DNA of 64,000 nt, taken from positions 352,300 to 416,299 of the forward strand of contig NZ_JAHDYS010000001.1 in NCBI RefSeq assembly GCF_018531195.1, written 5' to 3'. The DNA is from Pelotalea chapellei (GTDB lineage Bacteria > Desulfobacterota > Desulfuromonadia > Geobacterales > Pseudopelobacteraceae). Both the position numbers and the translations under genes were made by a program. Positions 47,741 to 56,003 of the stretch are shown piece after piece (the stretch's first letter is position 1; the number at the start of each line of letters is the position of its first letter). The notes under the pieces are model-generated. The model had not been told where the DNA came from. It was given only the letters and a program-made list of their open reading frames with translations, and ran no database searches.

Positions 47741-47764
47741 CTACTTAATCCATAAATTTAGTAG
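47741..47764. promoter_or_regulatory. Palindromic operator over the start site of the QueG-like/ABC operon
   Basis: Two nine-base arms CTACTTAAT and ATTTAGTAG, eight of nine pairs complementary, six bases apart. It begins three bases downstream of the -10 box and covers the expected start of transcription, as a repressor site would. The regulator is unknown. Confidence 0.5.
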
Positions 47765-47766
47765 AC

Positions 47767-47795
47767 ATTAAACATAACTCCACTGTAATTGTCAA
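47767..47795 (-). promoter_or_regulatory. Sigma-70 promoter of the QueG-like/ABC operon
   Basis: Minus strand TTGACA (47795-47790), 17-bp spacer, TTTAAT (47772-47767). Both boxes are near consensus. Confidence 0.65.
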
Positions 47796-48107
47796 CAAAA
47801 AAACGTGTCAATCATAGCTCCCATCAGAGCTACACCCGCCCCTTTTTAAAGACAGCATCCATCCCCAAAGAGGTAGTTTTTATTCTTGAAATCTCAGTTA
47901 AAACACGACAAACTACTGATCCAATGCGACATTTAAATACAACCCCGAGAGCCACGCCCAAAAAAACAGATTACAACCATAGCACCCTGTCAACAAACCA
48001 TGACAACCAGATTCTCCTCACGCAGAAGAAATTCTATTTAAAAAACAACCTATACCACATCAACTAACTCGGAAATAAAAGAGGGCGATTTCAAAGGTCA
48101 ACTGGAC
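47796..48107. other. Intergenic region, no gene supported
   Basis: AT- and A-rich DNA. A 92-codon plus-strand frame (47789-48067) is low in complexity (many Thr, Asn, Lys, His), lacks a ribosome site and is not considered coding. A second TGTCAA (minus TTGACA) lies near 47808. Confidence 0.5.
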
Positions 48108-48503
48108 TCATTTGCTGCGCTCGCGGGCTTGAATCTCAAAGTGGTTGTGCCAGTACGGGCTACGCCGGTGAATCAGCTGCAAGAGACTGGATGTCCCATA
48201 AGCCAAAAAGAATAATGGCCCCCAGCGTTCATATTGTTGAACATGAATTCGCTCATGTGCGCCAATGATAGCGAGCTCTTCTCTAGTGACGGCCAGAATG
48301 ACATGACCGAATACGATGCCGCGACAACTCAGGTCGCGTGCACGCCTGCCGCAATCAGCAAGGCTGTCGCGAAAGGTGACCTCCAATGCTCCGGAGGACC
48401 ATGAGACCTTGGCACCAGCAACTAAAAGAACTGCGGTGAGAACAAGCCCCACCGCAGAACAAGGTAAAACCCAAACCAGCTTTGCAAATTTCAAATCAAG
48501 CAT
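48108..48503 (-). CDS. Small membrane protein with HExxH motif
   Basis: Unassigned protein of 131 residues. An N-terminal helix (about 8-30) is followed by a soluble segment and GAHERIHVQQYERWGPLFFLAYG. The HERIH at 83-87 fits the zinc-protease HExxH pattern, and Glu123 in NHFEIQARE, 36 residues downstream, could be a third ligand. The YWHNHFE ending looks like a conserved block I have seen in hypothetical proteins. The start ATG 48503 lacks a strong ribosome site; TTG 48521 is an alternative. Protease activity is a guess from the motif. Confidence 0.65.
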   Translation of the reverse strand: MLDLKFAKLVWVLPCSAVGLVLTAVLLVAGAKVSWSSGALEVTFRDSLADCGRRARDLSCRGIVFGHVILAVTREELAIIGAHERIHVQQYERWGPLFFLAYGTSSLLQLIHRRSPYWHNHFEIQARERSK

Positions 48504-48576
48504 CTTGGTATTGTGTCCCAAACAGCCTCTAAACCTATGCTAAGTGGTCGGATGAAGCGACGGCAACGCTTTCAGG

Positions 48577-48843
48577 TCAGGTATGGACAGCACCTCTTCC
48601 TTTCAGGGCACGGTATATTACCAATAAAAGAATAGAACCGCCGATCGCCAGCAGCAGGCTCCCTATGTTAAAACCTGTGACATCTCCCAACCCCAATACA
48701 GACCCGATGAATCCACCCAGAAAAGCACCCGCTATCCCTAGCAGAATGGTAATAAAGAATCCTCCAGGGTCTCTGCCAGGCATGATGAACTTTGCGAGAG
48801 CGCCAACTATCAATCCCATTACTATCCAAGATATAATTCCCAT
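48577..48843 (-). CDS. GlsB/YeaQ/YmgE-family stress membrane protein
   Basis: Small glycine-rich membrane protein (88 residues, three helices), formerly called transglycosylase-associated protein. The signature GLIVGALAKFIMPGRDPGG is followed by TILLGIAGAFLGGFIG. Members are induced under envelope or general stress; the molecular role is unknown. An AAGGAG ribosome site precedes ATG 48843. Confidence 0.9.
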   Translation of the reverse strand: MGIISWIVMGLIVGALAKFIMPGRDPGGFFITILLGIAGAFLGGFIGSVLGLGDVTGFNIGSLLLAIGGSILLLVIYRALKGRGAVHT

Positions 48844-49108
48844 GGCTAGCTCCTTTGAAATTCAGTCTCAGTTTGAACAAACGAACTATTTTACATGCAA
48901 CATTTTCCGTAAATAGCTGAAGAGTTTCGCTCACCTCCCTTCTGTTTTTTATCACAGCATGCTTTCTGAACATGTGGGAAGAAGACCAAAATGATTGATC
49001 CCATAAGAAAATGGTATCTCCATGTGCAGGTAGCGTCAAGGGGGCTTTCGGGTAGATTCAGGGTAGGAAACAGAAATATTGTAGTAGCTATGATCCTAAT
49101 AATAAAAC

Positions 49109-49741
49109 CTAGTCAATCTTCTGAAACAGGCCAGAACACTGCCGGTACTCCGATAGTTCCCCGGCGTTCAATTCAAAATACCAGCCATGGAGCGAAAGGG
49201 TGCCGTCAATCACCCGCTGATTGATCCAGGGGAAGGAGCGGAGATTCTCCAGCGAAACGAGAATGGCTGCCTGCTCGGCAGCCCGTTGCTGCAGCTTTGT
49301 ATCTTTGCCCGGTAATTCCGCCAGCACCTTCTCTCGTGCCGGCGCGGCGATGGACATCCAACTGGAAATGAAGCCGTCCCCCTTGCAGCCGCAGTTTCCG
49401 GCCATCAGAGCATTAATGCCGCCGCACTGGGAGTGGCCAAGCACGATGATGTGCTCCACCTCCAGGTAGCAGACGGCAAACTCCAGGGCGGCACTGACGC
49501 CATGCCGGCCGCCATCTTCCTCGTAGGGTGGCACCAGATTGGCCACGTTGCGGACGGTAAAAATATCACCCGGCGCGCAGTTGGTCAGGATAGCCGGATC
49601 GACTCGCGAATCCGAACAGCCGATGATCATGGTCTTGGGACTTTGTCCCTGCTTAAGTCGCTCAAATTGTGAGTTTTCCGGGCCGAAATAATCTTTCTGG
49701 AAGCTACGGAAACCGGCTACAAATCGTTCGAGATCTTGCAT
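49109..49741 (-). CDS. Beta-class carbonic anhydrase
   Basis: Zinc enzyme interconverting CO2 and bicarbonate. The 210 residues have zinc ligands Cys42, His103 and Cys106 (GCSDSRVDP, LGHSQCGG) and the Asp44/Arg46 dyad. The block VRNVANLVPPYEEDGGRHGVSAALEF is typical of the plant-type beta class. ATG 49741 follows AGGAGCTC. The 365 bp before it hold a short, possibly truncated frame. Confidence 0.94.
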   Translation of the reverse strand: MQDLERFVAGFRSFQKDYFGPENSQFERLKQGQSPKTMIIGCSDSRVDPAILTNCAPGDIFTVRNVANLVPPYEEDGGRHGVSAALEFAVCYLEVEHIIVLGHSQCGGINALMAGNCGCKGDGFISSWMSIAAPAREKVLAELPGKDTKLQQRAAEQAAILVSLENLRSFPWINQRVIDGTLSLHGWYFELNAGELSEYRQCSGLFQKID

Positions 49742-49769
49742 TATGAAGAGCTCCTGTCGTTTTATCAGT

Positions 49770-49901
49770 TCATTCAGTCAATTTTGCCAGAGCCTCGTCA
49801 GCGGTCAGGTCATAGCGTTCACGCTCTCGCCGTGCCGCCTCTTCCAGCGCCCGATCAATTTCCGAGCTATCCGGGGGGACGTTTATTTCAAGATAAACCA
49901 C
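49770..49901 (-). pseudogene. Short conserved-looking frame, possibly a truncated gene
   Basis: Open minus-strand frame ending in TGA at 49770. From GTG 49901 it encodes 43 residues with a regular amphipathic end (SSEIDRALEEAARRERERYD, then LTADEALAKLTE). The frame is open back to about 50000 without any ATG or ribosome site. Composition looks coding; it could be the 3' end of a lost gene or a very small protein. Function not recognised. The rest of the 340-bp gap shows nothing else. Confidence 0.3.
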
Positions 49902-50079
49902 TGGTATTGCCTGGAATAACTCATGAAATAGCAACCTGGAGACGTTTGGGTTGTAGGGATATATAAAGAGATTACAGAAATTAAAAAAGACTTCATCTTA
50001 CACACGTTTGGGTTCCTATGAAGAAGACTACTGGGATTTCGGGGTCAGGGGGACACAAAGAGCCCTTTCCGGTCGTAAA

Positions 50080-51447
50080 CTAGATAATTTTCAGTCCTCG
50101 CAGCAGTATGACAACGATGACCACCGGTGCAACATATTTCAACAGAAACAGAAAGGTGCTGATGATGTGTCGGTTGGCAAGGACGCCGTCGTTGGAAAGC
50201 GCCGCCCGCACCTTTTCCTCTCCCCAGACCCAGCCTGCAAAGAGGCACAGAAAGAGTCCCCCGATCGGTAGCAGCAGATTTGAAGTAAGGAAATCGTAGA
50301 AGTCGAACATGGTCATGCCGAAGAGCTTGAACCCGGCCAGCATGCTATTTGAGAGCGCCGCTGTGGATCCGATCAGGGCGAGTGTTACTGCGGTGATAAC
50401 GGTCGCCTTGATTCGGGATAACGCAAAACGCTGATGCAGATAGGCGACCGGCACCTCCATGATGGAGAGCATGGCGCCGGTCGATGCTATGGCGCCGAGC
50501 ACAAAGAATAGTGTCACGAAGATGTTCCCGAGAGGCATCTGGGAAAAAACAGCCGGAATCGTGATGAAGAGCAGCGCCGGACCAGCCTCCGGCTTGAAGC
50601 CAAAGGTGAATACCGCCGGAAAGATTGCGATTCCCGCCAGGATAGAAACGGTCAGATCGGCAAACATGACGCGCAAAGCGGTCATCGGTACATCCTGGTC
50701 GTCTCTGAAGTAGCTCCCATAGGTGATCATGGTCCCCATGCCGACTGAAAGCTTGAAAAAAGCAAGCCCCATTGCAGTCAAAACTACTGCGCCGGTTACC
50801 TTGGAGAAATCGGGATGAAACAGAAAATCGAGCCCCTGGGCGGCGCCGGGCAGCATCAGACTCCGGATACCGATCATGACCAGGATCATGAAGAGAACAG
50901 GCATCAGCCTCTTGGTTGTGGTCTCGATCCCCTTGGAGACACCCAGGGCAATTATACAGCCAACGAAAATGATCACGAAGAGCTGCCAGAAAACCGACTG
51001 GACTGGATCAGTAACCAGCTTCTCGAAAGCGGCCGAGGTTATCTTGGGGTCTGTCGATAGCACGCTCCCTGCCGCTGACTTGAATACGTATGCGAAGACC
51101 CAGCCAGCCACCTCGGTATAGAAAGCTAGAATCAGGAACGCCGACAGGACTCCGACCGCACCGATCAGGCCCCAGGTTTCCCGCTGCGGATACAGTACCC
51201 GGAAGGTGGTCAGAGCGTCGGATCGGGAACGGCGCCCAAGCATGATCTCGGCGATCATCACCGGGAGCCCCGCCATAAGCGTAGAGAGCAGATAGATAAT
51301 CAGGAAGGCCGCCCCGCCGTTCAACCCGGTCAGCGCGGGAAATTTCCAGATGTTGTCCAGACCGACTGCCGAACCGAGAGTAGCGGCCAATACGCCGAAT
51401 CCTGATGTAAAGCTGTCGCGTGTAATTGCTGTCTTGTTTTTTTCCAT
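50080..51447 (-). CDS. Sodium-dependent transporter, NSS/SNF family
   Basis: Sodium symporter of the LeuT class, probably for an amino acid. The 455 residues have about 11-12 helices. The N-terminal helix has SGFGVLAATLGSAVGLDNIWKFP (sodium and substrate site, unwound segment), and helix 6 has KLSVGMGTMITYGSYF. ATG 51447 has a GAGG ribosome site eight to nine bases upstream. Substrate cannot be assigned from sequence. Monocistronic. Confidence 0.93.
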   Translation of the reverse strand: MEKNKTAITRDSFTSGFGVLAATLGSAVGLDNIWKFPALTGLNGGAAFLIIYLLSTLMAGLPVMIAEIMLGRRSRSDALTTFRVLYPQRETWGLIGAVGVLSAFLILAFYTEVAGWVFAYVFKSAAGSVLSTDPKITSAAFEKLVTDPVQSVFWQLFVIIFVGCIIALGVSKGIETTTKRLMPVLFMILVMIGIRSLMLPGAAQGLDFLFHPDFSKVTGAVVLTAMGLAFFKLSVGMGTMITYGSYFRDDQDVPMTALRVMFADLTVSILAGIAIFPAVFTFGFKPEAGPALLFITIPAVFSQMPLGNIFVTLFFVLGAIASTGAMLSIMEVPVAYLHQRFALSRIKATVITAVTLALIGSTAALSNSMLAGFKLFGMTMFDFYDFLTSNLLLPIGGLFLCLFAGWVWGEEKVRAALSNDGVLANRHIISTFLFLLKYVAPVVIVVILLRGLKII

Positions 51448-51807
51448 TACCAGGAACCTCTTTCCAATTCTGCAGGCTAGTCAAAATGTCACATTAATAC
51501 ACTATACAAGGTTTGCTTCCCTGGAAGCAAAGGGTTCAGTTCCCGGTAAAGAATCAAAGATAACGGTGGTGTCTTCGAAGGAGATCATCTCCATCCGGCG
51601 GTCATGTTTTTCTGCACGGTCTTGGTGCTGAAACCGAGATTTTGTGTTTGAGGGAAAGGTCAATTCAATGACGGAGCAGAGTTTATAGATTTAACCTGAT
51701 GTTCCCGTGAAGCGGGATTCGTTCAACGGTATCGACCCCCGGTATTCTGGGGGTCGTACGTAGGTGGTGGGCTCTTATATTTTTTCACAACATTTAAACA
51801 TCGATTC
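51448..51807. other. Intergenic region with dnaE2 relic and hairpins
   Basis: Holds the dnaE2-like relic (51557-51702), a small TCCCG/CGGGA hairpin near 51704-51718 and an eight-pair hairpin CGACCCCC/GGGGGTCG (51733-51756) without T run. No intact gene. Confidence 0.6.
51557..51702 (-). pseudogene. Relic of a dnaE2-type polymerase 3' region (copy 1)
   Basis: About 79 bases (51557-51635) match the intact polymerase gene at about 60945-61023, roughly three quarters identical by eye. Read on the minus strand they give TKTVQ, then after a one-base deletion EMISFEDTTVIFD, against TKTVQDKHG and EFISFEDTTAIFD in the intact protein. Adjoining bases to about 51700 resemble those of copy 2. No start, no intact frame. 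Confidence 0.65.
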
Positions 51808-52632
51808 TCAAGCAGAGGGTTGATTCTGGACCATCAGCATCTGTGCAGGCATGGGAGCAGGGAAGCCGGCAGAAGACAATGACTCTCTGATTGTGCGGTT
51901 GGAATCGAAATAGACCTGCCAATAATGGTCGTTGTGACAAAACGGCCGCACGGCAAGGATTGGCCCAACCAGATTGAAGTCCAGAATTTCAACTTCTACG
52001 GGTGGTTGTGCAAGAACGTTTGGAATCGCAGCCAACTTCTCCCGAAGCAGCAGCATAGCGGCCGCATGATCAGCATTGCCTGCAAGCTGGCATTTCAGCT
52101 CTACTCTTCTGTAATCATTAGCTGCATAATTCTGGATATTGTCTCCGAAAATCTTGGCATTCCCGACAAGTGTTAAAACATTATCCGGTGTGTTGATTGT
52201 CGTCACAAAAAGCCCGATCTCTTTAACGGTGCCGGTCACCCCTGCTGCGGTGATAAAATCACCAACCCGGAAGGGATGCAAAACAACCAGAAATATTCCA
52301 GCGGCCAGGTTAGAAAGCAGCCCTCCCCACGCAGCACCGATAGCAATACCAATTCCGGCAACAAGAGCGGCAAACGTGGTTGTCTGAAATCCGCAATAAC
52401 CCAGGATTGCAACTACCAATATAATATTCAGGGTAACCGATAAAAAGTTTCCGATGTAACGCATCAGGGTCGGATCAACCTTTTGCTTCTCCATAACCTT
52501 TTGCAACATACCACCGGCAACACCGATCAACCAACGTCCGACCAGCCAAAACAAAATCACAGCGACAATCTTGGAGCCCACTTCAGTCAAATACGTCACC
52601 GCCATCTGCTGATACTGATTGATATTTTCCAT
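51808..52632 (-). CDS. MscS-family mechanosensitive channel
   Basis: Small-conductance mechanosensitive channel for osmotic release. Of 274 residues the first 120 hold three membrane helices, with the pore helix rich in Gly and Ala (VAGIGIAIGAAWGGLLSNLAAGI). The MscS beta domain then follows (FLVVLHPFRVGDFITAAGVTGTV) with the alpha-beta C-terminal part. Start ATG 52632 has AAGGAG; the 12-codon longer frame is disfavoured. It is 44 bp downstream of the CMD gene, probably one operon. Confidence 0.93.
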   Translation of the reverse strand: MENINQYQQMAVTYLTEVGSKIVAVILFWLVGRWLIGVAGGMLQKVMEKQKVDPTLMRYIGNFLSVTLNIILVVAILGYCGFQTTTFAALVAGIGIAIGAAWGGLLSNLAAGIFLVVLHPFRVGDFITAAGVTGTVKEIGLFVTTINTPDNVLTLVGNAKIFGDNIQNYAANDYRRVELKCQLAGNADHAAAMLLLREKLAAIPNVLAQPPVEVEILDFNLVGPILAVRPFCHNDHYWQVYFDSNRTIRESLSSAGFPAPMPAQMLMVQNQPSA

Positions 52633-52676
52633 GGCTAATCTCCTTTGAGTTATGCCGCCGCACACCACTCCATCCG

Positions 52677-52985
52677 TTAGACAACCTCCTCAATTCTCGC
52701 AAGCGCTGCCGCAACCGTCGGAAAACCAATCGTACTTGTCAAAACAATAATGGCATGTCGCACTTCTTCAAGTGAAGCACCCGCTTCCAATGCCCGCAGA
52801 GCATGGCTGCGCAACGCCCCTTTTGAACCGATTGCAGCCGCGGCGCCCAGCTTAATGAGCTGCACAGCTTTTTCATCCAGGGGCCCTGCATTGCGCGCAG
52901 CATTGCCCAGTGCCTCAACAGCCTCTATCAATTCGGCATGACGCTCCTTCAGTTTCAGATAATTCTGCGATGTATCGTGGGACAT
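52677..52985 (-). CDS. Carboxymuconolactone decarboxylase (AhpD-like) family protein
   Basis: Small alpha-helical protein of 102 residues with the CMD core EKAVQLIKLGAAAAIGSKGALRSHALRALEAGAS and EVRHAIIVLTSTIG in two blocks. The CXXC redox pair of AhpD is absent: the position before SHALRA has Leu/Arg instead of cysteine, so a peroxidase role is unlikely. A perfect AAGGAGGA site precedes ATG 52985. Probably co-transcribed with mscS. A candidate promoter is TTGACT-N17-TAGCTT about 110 bp upstream, with a weak -10. Confidence 0.85.
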   Translation of the reverse strand: MSHDTSQNYLKLKERHAELIEAVEALGNAARNAGPLDEKAVQLIKLGAAAAIGSKGALRSHALRALEAGASLEEVRHAIIVLTSTIGFPTVAAALARIEEVV

Positions 52986-53175
52986 AGTATCCTCCTTTTT
53001 GTTGAACCTATGGGGGTAGCTCTAGAGCACCGTACCTAATTCCTATGTATCTTAGGCCCAATGGCACGTGCAATATGAGCCATGCGCGGAAGCTAATGGA
53101 ATGATATTAACAAGTCAAGCGGCAATTAAATATGGATGTCTCCAGAATTTACTCATCGGATAAAGAAGGAAAATA

Positions 53176-53209
53176 AAAAGGGACAGGCTCATCAGCTCCT
53201 GTCCCTTTT
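53176..53209 (-). terminator. Intrinsic terminator downstream of the truncated yidB gene
   Basis: Perfect 12-pair stem AAAAGGGACAGG/CCTGTCCCTTTT with a ten-base loop, followed leftward by TTATTTTCC. Confidence 0.8.
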
Positions 53210-53232
53210 CATGTCAGGCGATACATTGAAGA

Positions 53233-53448
53233 TCAGGAAAATTTCCCCTGAAAGAACTCAAGCCCCTTTTCCAAAAGGCCTCCTTCGGGGATAGTCCCAT
53301 CAGTGGTAAATTTGTCCACGACACCGGGAAGATATTCGGCAAGTTTAGAGGATATGTCCTCCTGGGAAAGCCCTGTCTTTTCGGCCAGGTTTTGAATCAG
53401 GTCACTCCCCAACCCTTCCTTGATTTTGACGTCCCATGAGTAAAGGCA
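53233..53448 (-). pseudogene. Truncated YidB/DUF937-family gene (3' part only)
   Basis: A 71-codon minus-strand frame bounded by a stop upstream and lacking a start codon. It reads LGSDLIQNLAEKTGLS, then EDISSKLAEYLPGVVDKFT, ending EKGLEFFQGKFS. This corresponds to the C-terminal half of YidB (E. coli ends SAGMELLKGKLF), including the leucine-rich SDL...LPGVVD pattern. The N-terminal half is missing; sequence upstream reads in another frame (ESEICGMIFVVPDAFTHG) and may belong to another broken gene. Its terminator is still in place just downstream. Confidence 0.7.
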
Positions 53449-53553
53449 TCAGGGACAACAAAGATCATGCCACAGATCTCCGATTCTTCAGTAATTGCCT
53501 GACATTGATTAGAAAGTAAACGCCGTGGCTTGAGTGGCCCATGTCGATTCTGG

Positions 53554-54963
53554 TCAAACATCGAACGATTGCATGTAATCAGGGATGACTATATTTTCGA
53601 GTCCCAGCTCATTGCGCAGGGCATCGGTCAGGCTCGCAGAGGCATCGTCTTCACCATGGACAATAAAGGTCTGTTGTGGCTTCTTGTTCATGACACGCAC
53701 GAAATTTATGAGTCCATCCCGATCGGCGTGGCCGGAGAAGCCGGTCAGGACCTCCACCCTGGCACGCACCTGGAACTCCTCCCCGAAAATGCGGACAAGC
53801 TTCTCGTTTTCAACGAGGCGGCGACCGAGTGTATTGGGCGCTTGCCAGCTGGTGAAGAGTATGGTGTTGCGCGGGTCCTCGATGCGGTTGCGCAGATGAT
53901 GGAGGATCCTGCCACCCTCCAGCATGCCGCCGGAGCTGATGATAACCACCGGGTTTTTCATGCTGTTGAGAGCCTTTGATTGCTCCACCGACTGAGTGTA
54001 CTGGAGACGGCCAAAGCCAAAGGGATTATTGTCGTCGTCGGTCAGCAAAAACTCGCGAATTTCATCATCGAAGACCTCAGGATGAAGGCGGAAGACATCG
54101 GTGGTGCGGGTTGCCAGCGGGCTGTCGATGAAGATTGGCAGATCAGTGATGGCCCGCTTGCTGTGCAGCTTGTGAAGGGCGTAAACCAGCTGCTGCGTAC
54201 GGCCGACGGCAAAGGCAGGAATCAGGAGTGATCCACCCCGGCTGACAGTTTCATTGACGATTCGTTCCAGCTCCTTTTCCGACTCGGGGAAGTCCGGGTG
54301 CACGCGGTTGCCGTAGGTGCTCTCCATAATCAGGATATCGGCGCCGGCGCTGATCGGTACGGGATCGCGAATGATGGGGACATCCGGCCGGCCGATATCG
54401 CCGCTGAACACGACGCGGCGTTTTTTACCGGAGTCCTGCTCCTCGATCTCGAGAACCACATGGGCGCTGCCCAGCATATGGCCGGCATCCACCAGGGTGA
54501 GAACAATGCCCGGAAAGAGCTGGTGGGGGCGGTTATAGCTGAGGCCGACGAACTGATTCATGGTCCTGGCCACATCGGCCCTGGTGTAGAGCGGCTCGAA
54601 GGGCTGCTGGCCCTGCTTCTGGCGCCGCCGGTTGACGAACTCCACGTCCTTTTCCTGGATAGAGGCGCTGTCCATGAGCATCACTGCGCACAAATCCCGG
54701 GTTGCCGAGGTGCAGAAGACATCGCCCGTAAATCCGTTTCTGACCAGACAGGGGATCCGGCCCGAGTGATCGATGTGAGCGTGGCTAAGAATCAGGCAGT
54801 CGATGTTCTTGCCCGTGCAGAATTCGCTGCGGTTCCTCTCAAAGGATTCCTTGCGTTTGCCCTGAAACAGGCCGCAATCGAGCATGATTGTTTTGCCGTT
54901 CACCTCGAGCAGGTGTTGCGAACCGGTCACGGTATGGGTGGCGCCATTGAAGGTGATTCTCAT
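53554..54963 (-). CDS. Metallo-beta-lactamase/beta-CASP RNA-processing nuclease
   Basis: Zinc nuclease related to CPSF73, RNase J and YsiH-type proteins (469 residues). The metal site is SHAHIDHSG (His61, His63, Asp65, His66), with DAGHMLGSAHVVLE and FSGDIGRPDVP as the next metallo-beta-lactamase motifs. A beta-CASP insert follows (MESTYGNRVHP, GGSLLIPAFAVGRTQQL, IFIDSPLA). The C-terminus has SSGGMLEGGRILHHL and LTGFSGHADRDGL, the RNA-specificity (RMMBL) block. ATG 54963; no partner genes adjacent. RNA or DNA as substrate is not decided by sequence. Confidence 0.92.
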   Translation of the reverse strand: MRITFNGATHTVTGSQHLLEVNGKTIMLDCGLFQGKRKESFERNRSEFCTGKNIDCLILSHAHIDHSGRIPCLVRNGFTGDVFCTSATRDLCAVMLMDSASIQEKDVEFVNRRRQKQGQQPFEPLYTRADVARTMNQFVGLSYNRPHQLFPGIVLTLVDAGHMLGSAHVVLEIEEQDSGKKRRVVFSGDIGRPDVPIIRDPVPISAGADILIMESTYGNRVHPDFPESEKELERIVNETVSRGGSLLIPAFAVGRTQQLVYALHKLHSKRAITDLPIFIDSPLATRTTDVFRLHPEVFDDEIREFLLTDDDNNPFGFGRLQYTQSVEQSKALNSMKNPVVIISSGGMLEGGRILHHLRNRIEDPRNTILFTSWQAPNTLGRRLVENEKLVRIFGEEFQVRARVEVLTGFSGHADRDGLINFVRVMNKKPQQTFIVHGEDDASASLTDALRNELGLENIVIPDYMQSFDV

Positions 54964-55030
54964 GTGTTACCCCTTTCATGGAGATTACTGCTTACCCTTT
55001 TTAGATGTGTAAAGGTGACGTAAATGCGGA

Positions 55031-55051
55031 CGGGTGGCGCGAAGCCACCCG
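55031..55051. repeat. REP-like short palindrome
   Basis: CGGGTGGC-gcgaa-GCCACCCG, perfect eight-pair stem, between the nuclease gene and the lipoprotein gene. It is similar in design to 34595-34615. Confidence 0.5.
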
Positions 55052-55122
55052 CCATAGAAGTGATGAATTATCAAGATCGTTCATACTATTGCCGTTTCGT
55101 GAGCGTGATTCTTATTTCTTCT

Positions 55123-55437
55123 CTATTTTTTGGTGTTCGGAAATTTAGCAGCAAATGTCTTTTCACTTGTTTCCATCATACGTTTTCCCTCTGAAATCAT
55201 CACATCTGCTTCTTCAATTTTATCCTTTCCTTCCTCAATCATTTTCTGCCCTTTTTTCTTTAACTCCTCACCTTCGATAAGCAGGCTATTTCCCTCATTC
55301 CAATTTTTAGCCAGCTCCTGGGCAGTTTCACCTTGGACAAGCATGTTGTCGCCTATGGTGGGCTTGGAACTCGCACAACCACCAGCAAGCATGGCAAAAA
55401 TGATAAAGCATACCTTGACCCAACACGATTTTTTCAT
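55123..55437 (-). CDS. Small coiled-coil lipoprotein
   Basis: Outer- or inner-membrane lipoprotein of 104 residues: signal ending in the lipobox LAGGC (Cys21), then a serine-containing linker and a long charged helix with heptad-like spacing (EGEELKKKGQKMIEEGKDKI, then EEADVMISEGKRMMETSE). Function unknown; it resembles small Lpp-like spacers. AAGGAG precedes ATG 55437. It follows the tail-tube genes on the same strand by about 70 bp and could belong to their transcript. Confidence 0.75.
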   Translation of the reverse strand: MKKSCWVKVCFIIFAMLAGGCASSKPTIGDNMLVQGETAQELAKNWNEGNSLLIEGEELKKKGQKMIEEGKDKIEEADVMISEGKRMMETSEKTFAAKFPNTKK

Positions 55438-55508
55438 GACTTCTCCTTTAAAAAAAACATTTCGAGTTTGGATCCTTCGGTTACCCCCTGCGTTATGAGA
55501 TGCGCCCA

Positions 55509-55961
55509 TCATTCCATCTCCAACCGCTCATAGGTCAGGACCATCTCTTCCATTGCAACGTCGGTACCTTTTGCATTGAGTGGCCCACTCGTATGCTTGA
55601 TTATTCGCGCCCGCCTGAGGAGCCATGTCTGCACTACGGCGGTACGATCTTCGTTAAGCAATTGTATTACGACATTACGGTAGGCGTGCTGATCTCCGTT
55701 ACGAATCTGGTCCAGCCATTTGTACAGATTGAGAGAGCCGATAATGCCGCGCTTCAGGGTCACGTCCGTGCATTTATGCAATCCGGTTATCTTGCGGACA
55801 CTGTTCTCCTTCTCATTGCCGTTACGGTATTCAATCACCGAAACTTCCATGCCTATGCCGCTGATCTCCTGAAAACCGGCCTCAGGCCCATCAGTATTGC
55901 CATCCCCAAGATCCACCAGAAAATTGAACTGTCCATAGGGACACTCTCGTAAAATAGCCAT
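55509..55961 (-). CDS. Phage tail tube-like protein (gp19/Afp1 family), second of pair
   Basis: Tube protein of contractile tails or eCIS particles (T4 gp19, PVC/Afp family; 150 residues). The family start CPYGQFNFLVDLGDG is followed by GFQEISGIGMEVSVIEYRNG, a TLKRGIIGSLNLYKWLDQIR block and RTAVVQTWLLRRARIIKHT with the closing MVLTYERLEME. Its nearest recognisable relative is the gene directly upstream. No sheath, baseplate, spike or ATPase gene is nearby. An AGGAGG site lies before ATG 55961. Confidence 0.85.
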   Translation of the reverse strand: MAILRECPYGQFNFLVDLGDGNTDGPEAGFQEISGIGMEVSVIEYRNGNEKENSVRKITGLHKCTDVTLKRGIIGSLNLYKWLDQIRNGDQHAYRNVVIQLLNEDRTAVVQTWLLRRARIIKHTSGPLNAKGTDVAMEEMVLTYERLEME

Positions 55962-56003
55962 AGATCCTCCTGTTTAGATGTTGGTTAGCTCTGCAATTCC
56001 TTC

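Noticed and set aside
47789..48067. 92-codon plus-strand frame
   Set aside because: Low-complexity product in A-rich DNA, overlaps the promoter of the divergent operon.
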